NCBI GenBank assembly: GCA_024138015.1 | Contig: JAMXBB010000009.1 | Coordinates: 16,391,235 to 16,455,234, forward strand | From: Lumnitzera littorea | Taxonomy: Eukaryota > Streptophyta > Magnoliopsida > Myrtales > Combretaceae | Direction of reading: 5' to 3' | DNA length: 64,000 nt | Shown here: positions 56,149 through 64,000 of the stretch, in pieces | How the letters are laid out: every line of letters starts with the position of its first letter | Position numbering within the stretch: the first letter of the stretch is position 1 | Position numbers and translations under genes: made by a program | The notes under the pieces: generated by a model | The model's input: only the letters and a program-made list of their open reading frames with translations | Told to the model about the DNA's origin: nothing | Database searches by the model: none

Positions 56149-58780
56149 AGACTATACACTTAAGATATATTTATTTTAGAATTTTCTTAATCAATAAATG
56201 AATCCAACCATACTAGACATGCTAATAAATATCTTGTGTTATGGGTTGAAATTCTTGTATATAAACCTATTTAAACTCAATACAAAACATGATATATTAA
56301 TACGAATTGTTAGACTTATATATCATAATTATTGAGTCTATATTTGAAAAAATATGCTTCAAGGGTCTTCTTTAATTTACTTAATATTTATGATGGAAAT
56401 TACATTGAAAATTATACAACTTATAAAGATATCTTTCAGTTTATTTATTTATTTATTTTTTTTGGATAAGGAGTTTATAGATAAAATGTATGGATAATCC
56501 AATGAAAACATTACAACTTACAAATAACCTAAATATGGTACTTATTTATTAAATAACCTAAATATGCCCACATTTATAAATTTATCTAAATGGGTTTGAC
56601 TCAATTAGTAATCATATCAAGTTTTGTTTATCCAAATCTATTTATAATCGTTCGTGTTGTGTTTGAATTGATAGATTAAACATAAAATTACCATCAAAAT
56701 GAGCATGATAGTCTCTTTATGGGTCATTCTTATTGAACACACACCAATATCTCCTTGATTGATATTATTGATAGGAGATTTAATTGGTTGTCTATATAAA
56801 GCTGATCCATTACAACGTATACCATCTTTTTTTATTTTTTATTTTTGGTAGAACCTCATATCCTCTAATAGCCAAATATATTTAGAAGCTTCATTGAAGT
56901 TGAATTAAGATCTATATTTAACACCTCATCATCACTTGTGGCAATCTTTGTATTTGCTATTTGTCTGCTAACCCTATTCAATATGGTTGTCCAAATATTT
57001 TGATATTGATTACCTTTTTTTTTTTTTTTTTTTTGGACCACTAACATTGATTACTACTTTGTGCATGAAAACGTAGCTATTGATGAGATTTGCGTTTGAT
57101 ATGTCCCGCTAGATCATCAATGCATCAACATCCTTACCATAAACTTACCTACAGTAGAATTCCTTCATCAATATTTCATCTCATGTCTATACTTACATTA
57201 TGAGATTGAAAACGTATAATATTATATTTCTATTATTTATTGTTGTAAAGCTAAAATAATCATTTCTTCTACACGAACTACATTAATTTAAACATAAAAG
57301 AGGAAGAACCACTTATCGCTCAAAAGGCAAGATCACTGAATCAGCACACCTGAAGCTAAATTTCCTAAACAATAAACACTATAAATATCACATAAAAATT
57401 CACTTCTTCTACCTTTCACCACACTTACAGATAAAAAATAAAAACATCTATTATGAAGCGTATCCATTGGTGAAATAAAATAATATTACATGTAATGTAT
57501 TCATCCATACATTTCTTGATTACAAGAAGACAAAAAAAATTCAATTATAGAATTAACTAATCCTAAGAAATAGTACGTATCAAACATGACTTTAGACTGG
57601 ACTTACTAGAGTGGTTTTCACAAAAAATCTATGGAAATTAGATAAAAATTTGATCTCTCTAATCTCTATATTCACAACCTATGCTCAAACCCACACACAG
57701 ACTCACCTCAATTGATTAATATTGTCAAATTTTTTATTAATTGAGTCAAGTTAAATGGTATTAAACTAGAATTTGAATAATCTTTCAAAATTTAGATTCC
57801 AACTTAATATCTGTAATCTTAAATTAAGCTCAACTCAAATACCTTCAACTTGACTTACTAAAGATTTAAAATCATTTTTTTCATTGAAATTTATATGGAG
57901 CTCAAAATTATTCAAATTGGATTTACTCGCTACTCAGTTAATATTGTGAAAATTTGAGTTTGCATCAATAAATTATGATTGATTGAGTCGAGCTTTATGT
58001 CAAACAATAATAAAGTGGAATTCGGCTAAATTTTAAGGCAAATTCAAATTTACACCTCTAGTAAAACCCTCCATAAAATATTATAATTTTACTATATGAT
58101 TATGGTGAATAGAAAACGCAATAAATAATGGAAAATGTCTTAAAGGATGAGGAATTGATTAGAAAACCTTCTCAAATTATTGGAAAGTAAAAAACAAAAT
58201 GGCATGGCTATTTTGTGCTTGACAAATAAAAACCTTATCGAATTGTTATTTGTTGGTTGTTGGGTCCACGAATTCGTTCCAAATAATGGGCAATGTATCG
58301 TTATGCAGAATTATATCTTTATATTCATTTCATATGTTCAACGCTCTGTATTTGAAATTGCCCATTCATACTATTTTACGGTTGATTTTATGAATTTTAT
58401 AAATTATTTTTTTGTAATTTTATATAAAAATATATAGTAAAATAGGATTTAAATATATATGTATATTTATTATAATTGAGGTATGAATGCACAATTTAAA
58501 AAATAAGAGGTAATAATATTTAACATGTTTCAATATACTCGGACATGATTCCCCGCCCCCGCCCCGCCCCCATTAAAGCAACGGGATCTTCCTTCGAAGA
58601 AAAGTGAAAACCGTACAGAAATGGTTTCACTTCCATTTATATTATATAATATAGAATATTTTTAAAAGTAGTCTATTTTTTCTCTGTCTCCGATGCTCAT
58701 GCTGAAGTGTAATTTTTCTTTCAAAGCACTCCAGAAACTACGAACCTTTTTTTTTTTGCGTATTTCAAGTTGTCGATCCA
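56149..58780. other. AT-rich spacer and upstream region of the PPR gene
   Basis: No gene recognised up to the PPR start. A poly-T run is at about 57018-57034. An 85-codon open frame at 58180-58437 has no domain. The last 200 bases hold the C-rich motif at 58551-58571 and several TATA-like runs (58640-58655), so the PPR promoter probably lies here. Confidence 0.45.
58551..58571 (-). promoter_or_regulatory. Potential G-quadruplex motif upstream of the PPR gene
   Basis: On the plus strand four C-runs of 4-5 are separated by single G (CCCCGCCCCCGCCCCG then CCCCC), so the minus strand carries four G-runs with one-base loops, a textbook quadruplex pattern. It lies 210 bases upstream of the PPR ATG in otherwise AT-rich DNA. 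A regulatory role is inference. Confidence 0.5.
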
Positions 58781-60394
58781 ATGCAACAGTCGGGTCAAGG
58801 ATTCAATCACCTTGTTAGATTTGGATTATCCCTAACCAATCCAGCTTTCACATTTATTCGATTCTTGGTCACTGATTTTTCACGTGGAAGACCATATAGA
58901 GATTCATATGACTATACAAACTTATTACAACGTTGCACAAACATCAAATCTGTAAAAATAATCCACGCCCAGATACTAACTAGTGGTCTGGAACAAAACC
59001 CATTTGTTATTACTAGACTAATAGCTGCTTATATTGGACGTAATGTGACTACAAATCAAAATATGTACGATGCACGTAAGGTTTTCGATAAAATTCACGA
59101 AAGAGACATTTTCCTTTGGAACGTGGTTATTCAAGGGTATGCGAGTTCGGGCCCTTTTGAGGAAGCTTTAAGTGTTTATGATGAGTTAAGATCGAGTGGA
59201 GTCATGCCAAATCGGTATACATTTACCTTTGTGTTGAAAGCATGCAGTGCCTGGAAAAACATGTGTCGTGGTGAAGCTGTTTTTGCTCATATTGTGAAGC
59301 TGGGATTTGATAGGGATTTGTATGTTGGTAATGCTCTTTTGACATTTTATTCCAAGTGCGGGGAGGTTGGACCGTCTAGAAGGTTGTTTGATGAATTGCC
59401 TGGAAAAGATATTGTTAGTTGGAATTCGATGATTTCAGGATATGTGGTGAATGATTTTGTCGATGAAGCTTTGCAGCTATTTGTTGTTTTGCTGCAAGAT
59501 GGTAATGTGAAGCCGGATAGAGCCACATTTGTTGGTATTCTACCTGCTTGTGCTCAAGCAGCAGCAATTCAAGCAGGCTTTTGGATTCATGGTTACATTG
59601 TGAAGTCGGGTATGGAACTCGATGCTGCTTTGGGAAGTGGGCTTATTTCAACCTATGCAAATTGTGGTCATGTGAACATAGCTAGGGATATTTTTGATAG
59701 AGTCATAGAGAAAAATATAGTGGTTTGGAATGCAATAATCAGGTGTTATGGAATGTATGGCCATCCCGATGAGGCACTCAACATGTTTTCCCAATTTCTT
59801 GAGGTTGGCTTGCACCCAGATGGAGTATTATTTTTGTGTATTTTATCAACGTGTAGTCACGCAGGATTGCTTAAAGAAGGCTTGGAGATTTTTGACAAAA
59901 TGGCAGACTATGGAATTGAAAAGTCGGAGGAGCATTATGCTTGTGTGATGGATCTTCTTGGAAGAGCTGGCTTGCTCAATGAAGTAGTGAAGTTAATTGA
60001 AACTATGCCCTTTGCTCCGGGGAAAGATGCCTATGGTGCATTGCTTGGTGCTTGTAGGATACACAATAATGTGGAACTCGCTGAAAAGGCTGCAGAGAAG
60101 TTATTTCTGTTGGACCCTGAGAATGCTGGACGTTATATAATCCTCGCTAAGATGTATGAGGATACAGGGAAATGGGAGAATGCTGCCAGGTTGAGGAAGG
60201 TAATGAAAGAGAAAAATATCAGAAAACCTGTTGGTTGCAGTGCCGTTGAGATTGAAAGCACCCATCATACATTTGGAGTGGAAGATGAATCCCATCCATT
60301 TGCAGAGCAGATATTTGAGACATTGAGTAGCTTAAAAGGGATAATGGATGAACAGTTGGAATCTTTTGAAGAAACATCTTTACTTGCAAATTAA
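58781..60394 (+). CDS. PLS-class pentatricopeptide repeat protein with E domain, 537 aa
   Basis: Intronless, as most plant PPR genes are. PPR proteins bind organelle RNA base by base; E-class members usually support C-to-U editing in mitochondria or plastids. After a ~40-residue N-terminus suited to organelle targeting, tandem PLS repeats run from about residue 45 to 410. Visible units include YARKVFDKIHERDIFLWNVV-type (98-117), NRYTFTFVLKACSA (144-157), VGNALLTFYSKCG (182-194), DIVSWNSMISGY (210-221), LGSGLISTYANCG (284-296), NIVVWNAIIRCYG (312-324) and YACVMDLLGRAGLL (386-399). The E motif follows (GKDAYGALLGACRIHNNVEL, 414-433; DPENAGRYIILAKMYEDTGK; KPVGCSAVEIES), then an E+-like tail to 537. 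No DYW deaminase domain, so any editing role would need a partner. Start: first ATG of the frame. No defect seen. Target unknown. Confidence 0.93.
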   Translation: MQQSGQGFNHLVRFGLSLTNPAFTFIRFLVTDFSRGRPYRDSYDYTNLLQRCTNIKSVKIIHAQILTSGLEQNPFVITRLIAAYIGRNVTTNQNMYDARKVFDKIHERDIFLWNVVIQGYASSGPFEEALSVYDELRSSGVMPNRYTFTFVLKACSAWKNMCRGEAVFAHIVKLGFDRDLYVGNALLTFYSKCGEVGPSRRLFDELPGKDIVSWNSMISGYVVNDFVDEALQLFVVLLQDGNVKPDRATFVGILPACAQAAAIQAGFWIHGYIVKSGMELDAALGSGLISTYANCGHVNIARDIFDRVIEKNIVVWNAIIRCYGMYGHPDEALNMFSQFLEVGLHPDGVLFLCILSTCSHAGLLKEGLEIFDKMADYGIEKSEEHYACVMDLLGRAGLLNEVVKLIETMPFAPGKDAYGALLGACRIHNNVELAEKAAEKLFLLDPENAGRYIILAKMYEDTGKWENAARLRKVMKEKNIRKPVGCSAVEIESTHHTFGVEDESHPFAEQIFETLSSLKGIMDEQLESFEETSLLAN

Positions 60395-61671
60395 TTATAT
60401 GGCAGGACTACAACAGTTGAGGTCTGAGTGCTAGCTAGGCAGGAACTAGTTTGGCTTGGTGTTATGTATTTTTTTCCCCTTCAATGGTCAATATCAGGTA
60501 TGTTCAACTTTAATATTTCTTAGAGTTTGAATGAACACTTTCAATTTCTTATGGTCAATATCATTCTTAATCGTAACCCAAGCTGTGGGCGTTATCACTT
60601 CTTGTGGTCCCGGTCAGAGAGGTTCTAAATTTTGATTGAATCAGTGAAATTCAAGTCGTTCCATATGTCTATGGTAGTGCATGAGCAATGTTTGGCCCGT
60701 AGTGTTCCCTCATGATCAGATGACCTCACTTGTAGGGGAAATTGCAACCCCAGATAGTGATTTTATGTGTTGAAGTTGGATACACTTGCTTCTTTCATGG
60801 ATCCGATGGCAAATACCCTATCTTTTAGGTTCATGACTCAAAATTTTTTCCTCAAACTTTTTGGTTGGTAACTTCGTCATTTTTTTTTTTGTTTTTGGGC
60901 AAGTCTCTTCTTGCAATTAATCATCAGCAATCAGTGACAACTGATGGATCTTCTCATGCAGATTTCTCTCTCTGAAGAATAAAAATTGTCTGCTCCTTTG
61001 CGTGCGTGGGAAATACTTACTGAGATATATGGATCTTCTCATGCAGTTGGACTCCTAGTCAGGAGATTGAGCTTTGCGTTCAGCCTAGGCTTGGCATACA
61101 TGCATTGAGATTACTGTACTAAAAAGAGTGGCTTAAGTTTGTATCATAACGATCCATAAAGAGCAAAATCCCATGCTGCTCGTGTGCTTTTATATTGCAG
61201 TATTTTCTCACAATCTGGAATTATGCACCGAATTTCTTAACCGAACCTTATAAGCAGTTCCTTCCTACTTCACTTGTATATAAATGTGTTAAGAGGTGTA
61301 TGATGCAGACAACTACAAGAGCTCCTAGAGTCTCTACAAGGTGATGCTGAGGAGAAAGAACCACTCTGCTTGGCAGCACCAAAAAGTGCGAGAATGGAGA
61401 CCCAATTGCCATAAGAAGACTTGTCGTGGTCAGTGCAACATATAATTATTTCAATTGCTTCTATTAGGGTTCTTGGACTACCAATTCAGTAAGCACTATC
61501 CTACCTTAGTGTGAAATGTCCAGGAGATTCCTCAATTACTCAACCTTGAGTCTAAGAACATAGAGTAGTTTCTATTCATAATCATATCAACGTATCTGCC
61601 TCAATGCTGAACATAACCTGACATCGAATTTTTCCTTGTAGGTGTACAATATTTGATGAATCTTTTCTAGC
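60395..61671 (+). other. PPR 3' flank, with one unexplained short open segment
   Basis: This likely contains the PPR 3' UTR. At 61309-61414, after a plausible acceptor (GATGCAG), about 34 codons read QLQELLESLQGDAEEKEPLC, then LAAPKSARMETQLP and a stop. The Glu/Leu-rich composition looks protein-like in this AT-rich context, but I found no upstream exon and do not recognise it. The remainder shows nothing definite. Confidence 0.35.
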
Positions 61672-62105
61672 CGTGCCTACTGTACAAATTCAAGTTCATT
61701 CTTCATAATGTAATCTCGGTCCTCCTAACTGCAACTTTCTTTCTTTCTTTCTTCTTTTTCTTTCTCTCTCTCTCTCTTTTTGGGTTGATTTTCTTTTTGC
61801 ATCAAATAATGTTCTAGCTCTCTTATCTTTTTTCTTTATTGATGAGGCCAATTACTGTAGGTTTCAATGAAACTTGTGGATGACCAAATTTTGTCTCATG
61901 GGTGCATCTCACACGGAGCCCTCTGTTAGACTTGAGTAACGCCACACGCAGCTCAAAGCGTAATGCTATAATATTTAGTTTGCGGCCGTCCTGCTGACTC
62001 TGTATGCTTTCTTACTTTGTCTTTTCTCTTACCGCTACACTGGTGTAATAAGGAAATCAAATTTTTGCTTTCATCAGCATTACAGAAGCAACAGTACAAT
62101 CAGTG
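61672..62105 (+). pseudogene. 3'-UTR relic of a third P4H copy
   Basis: The stretch aligns with the 3' end of P4H copies 1 and 2 in the same order. TTCATTCTTCATAA near 61697 matches the sequence just after the copy 2 stop. The UTR acceptor block GTAGGTTTCAATGAAACTTG at about 61857 matches GTAGGTTGCAATGAAACTGG at 5827, with GGATGACCAAAT after it. ATAAGGAAATCAAATTTTTG and ATTACAGAAGCAACA (62046-62097) match 6016-6064. No P4H coding exon was found upstream; the PPR gene lies there. It appears to be what remains of a deleted third copy. Confidence 0.6.
61734..61780. repeat. TTTC/CT microsatellite
   Basis: A pyrimidine run (TTTC repeats then CT repeats) lies between the two conserved blocks of the third P4H relic. 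Confidence 0.85.
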
Positions 62106-62646
62106 CAGCACTGAGATTCACCTGTAGAAGGAAGAAAATATCATTGACTTTTGTTACGCTTCTTAGAATTTTTCTTTTTTTTTTTTCTTTTCGAAAAACT
62201 TCTATCTTATCATTCGCTTTCACATGTCCGACTCACGTCATCCTGCTCCTCCACTGGCCACCACTCATGTTTGTGATAACTAAAAATGAGCCACTTTTTA
62301 ATCTTTGAAACCTGAATAAACCTCTATTTTATGCATTTGGTGTTCTACATTCCCATGTTAAGTTTCATATGTAAAACAGTCAATGGAAATAGCAATCAGA
62401 CTCTCAAAACTATTGATCCTGTGGATTTAATAATGCAGTTATCTGTATAAAAATCTCATATTCTATGTAGTTTTGATTCTTTTCTTTTTCCCCTTCACAC
62501 GCGTCACATACGTATTATCCACTAGGAATATGGAACATGGACTTCAGATTAAAAACGAACCATGTACCAGAATTAAATGTTGTACATTATAACTACAAAT
62601 TATGCATTGGACCTATGGACTGTCTTGTGAATCTTATATGCTTAAT
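62106..62646. other. Spacer between P4H relic and aconitase pseudogene
   Basis: AT-rich with poly-T near 62170-62190; no gene recognised. It would hold the 3' flank of the minus-strand aconitase locus. Confidence 0.4.
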
Positions 62647-63942
62647 TCATTGTGCAGCATGGATCAATTTCCTGATGACATATTGCAGAATACCTCCATG
62701 ATCAAAATAAGCCAGCTCCACCTGCACGATTACAATAGCACTTAGCCTGATCTTAGACAAAATGCAAATGGTGATGATGGAAGCATGCGGATTATCTGGA
62801 GTTACCTCTGTGTCAAACTGCAACGTACAAGTGAATGACTTGCCATAGTCTGTCTGCACTGGGACATCCTGGCAAGGTCTGATTTCTTTCACACTGTTTG
62901 GAAGTTCTATAGTGTACCGTTCCTGTCCAGTCAATCCTAGAGTTTCAGCATCTTCTCCAGGCTTGAAACACACTGGAATAATGCCCATGCCCACCAAATT
63001 ACTACGGTGTATCCGCTCAAAACTTTTTGCTATTACTGCTTTTACACCCTGAATTTATTCTTTGTTAGTGTACTAGACTGAGGGAAATGAAACCACCGAA
63101 AAGAACAGCGTTGTTTTAATCACAATTTATTCTTTGTTACTGGTACAACAATGCCATCAATTGTGATTAAAAAACCCGAAATCTCGCAGCCCAAAACAGA
63201 TAACAATATGATTTACACCTCTTTTCCAAATATTTTGTAACTACTCTAGAACCCGGAGCAAGACTTGTCTTTATCCATGGTTTAACCTGACATAAAATTT
63301 TAATCAACTCAAGGCATCCAATACATTAATAAAAATACAAGACATTGGTTATTTTCTTTAAACATGATATATTTGCAAGCCAAATGAAGACAGAAGAGGC
63401 AATAGGAAGTTCAAAGGTAGGAAGAAAAAACATATTCAACATTGTCCTAAATAGAAAACACATGCACTATGGAACAATCTATTGAAATAAATGCAAATTT
63501 CCACCTCCAGTCCCAGCTCACAAGCCTTCTTAAGGAGCAATCCAGCCCCAAGCATTATGCTCGGATGAGCTGTGCCTTCAGTCCTTCAAATTCAAATTCT
63601 ACTACCTTTGCTCTGGTCCTCTATTGGCTTGTTAAAACCCTGGGATATCATTACGATTGAAAGAAGAAAGTATCAGATATTTCTGGTTTGACTTTCAACT
63701 TTTACTTCACACTGCTTGCTTTGCTTTTAGTATTCTAAAACCTAAACTGCTTAAAAAAGGATCAAATCGGTTATGAAAATTTTCCTACCACACAAAGTAA
63801 TCAATTCATTAATGCAAAATCTCTACGGAACTAGTAGATTTATCTATCAGCAAAATGGTCTCACCTTAAATCCAACTTTACTGTTTAAGCATGCATGCCA
63901 ATCTGCCTTCATGTCTTTCAATGGAACTCGATCGTGAGGCTT
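62647..63942 (-). pseudogene. Aconitate hydratase pseudogene with internal deletions
   Basis: The intact enzyme (citrate to isocitrate) needs a 4Fe-4S cluster. Minus-strand exon remnants, upstream to downstream: 63865-63942 (KPHDRVPLKDMKADWHACL), 63505-63639 (GFNKPIEDQSK..., then PSIMLGAGLLLKKACELGLE), 63219-63286 (VKPWIKTSLAPGSRVVTKYL), 62806-63048 (GVKAVIAKSFERIHRSNL...) and 62647-62721 (VELAYFDHGGIL..., stop). Introns keep GT/AG borders, so this is not a processed copy. Exon 63505-63639 has a one-base insertion with two stops and lacks the ITSCTNTSN block that carries one cluster cysteine. Between 63219 and 63048, some 330 residues of the family are missing, including the CTTCIGNSG cysteines, and the junction is out of frame. 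Further upstream exons, if any, lie beyond the window. Confidence 0.88.
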
Positions 63943-64000
63943 CTATACAGTTTGGTGATTGTTCAAAAAGGAAAACATGTAATGACAGTTGATTAAAATA

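Noticed and set aside
58180..58437. 85-codon open frame upstream of the PPR gene
   Set aside because: AT-rich, no domain, no start context or splice support.
62997..63660. Plus-strand 63-codon open frame at 63469-63660
   Set aside because: Antisense of the broken aconitase exon 63505-63639.

Overview
The window is nuclear DNA from a flowering plant, most likely a eudicot. It is AT-rich and intron-bearing, with a plant prolyl 4-hydroxylase, a plant-only DUF4220/DUF594 membrane protein, an intronless PLS-type pentatricopeptide repeat gene, and large decayed Ty3/Gypsy and hAT transposons. I cannot name the species.

Layout. 1985-5726 (+): intact seven-exon prolyl 4-hydroxylase (P4H), exons reconstructed by splice signals and phase to 290 residues. 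7159-9294 (-): DUF4220/DUF594 gene with a spliced 5' leader. About 10.5-39.5 kb: repeat-dominated. It holds a Ty3/Gypsy element on the minus strand (15482-24961, two LTRs), an AT-rich tract with a direct duplication split by a 1.47-kb insertion, and a chromodomain Ty3/Gypsy element on the plus strand (30231-38559). Each Ty3 element is interrupted by a ~3-kb sequence of one shared family, best read as solo long LTRs; a diverged relative lies at 53.04-56.15 kb. 39580-43595: decayed hAT element. 44941-48150: a second P4H copy with exons 2-7 intact but an unrelated candidate first exon. 49625-50564: a long foldback (hairpin) element. 58781-60394 (+): PPR gene. 61.7-62.1 kb: 3'-UTR relic of a third P4H copy. 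62647 to near the window end (-): an aconitase pseudogene that lacks its iron-sulfur cysteines.

Reading of the whole. Four loci look potentially functional: P4H copy 1, P4H copy 2 (if its first exon is real), the DUF4220 gene and the PPR gene. P4H was duplicated in this neighbourhood and transposons have since pushed the copies about 40 kb apart. The transposon genes share one style of decay: Gln/Arg/Trp codons have become stops and active-site Asp has become Asn, as expected from C-to-T change at methylated cytosines. I found no CRISPR array, bacterial operon or recognisable tRNA/rRNA gene, and no obviously new multi-gene system. The most unusual items are the foldback element, the exon-1 swap in P4H copy 2, the two frame-preserving nested LTR insertions and the gutted aconitase.
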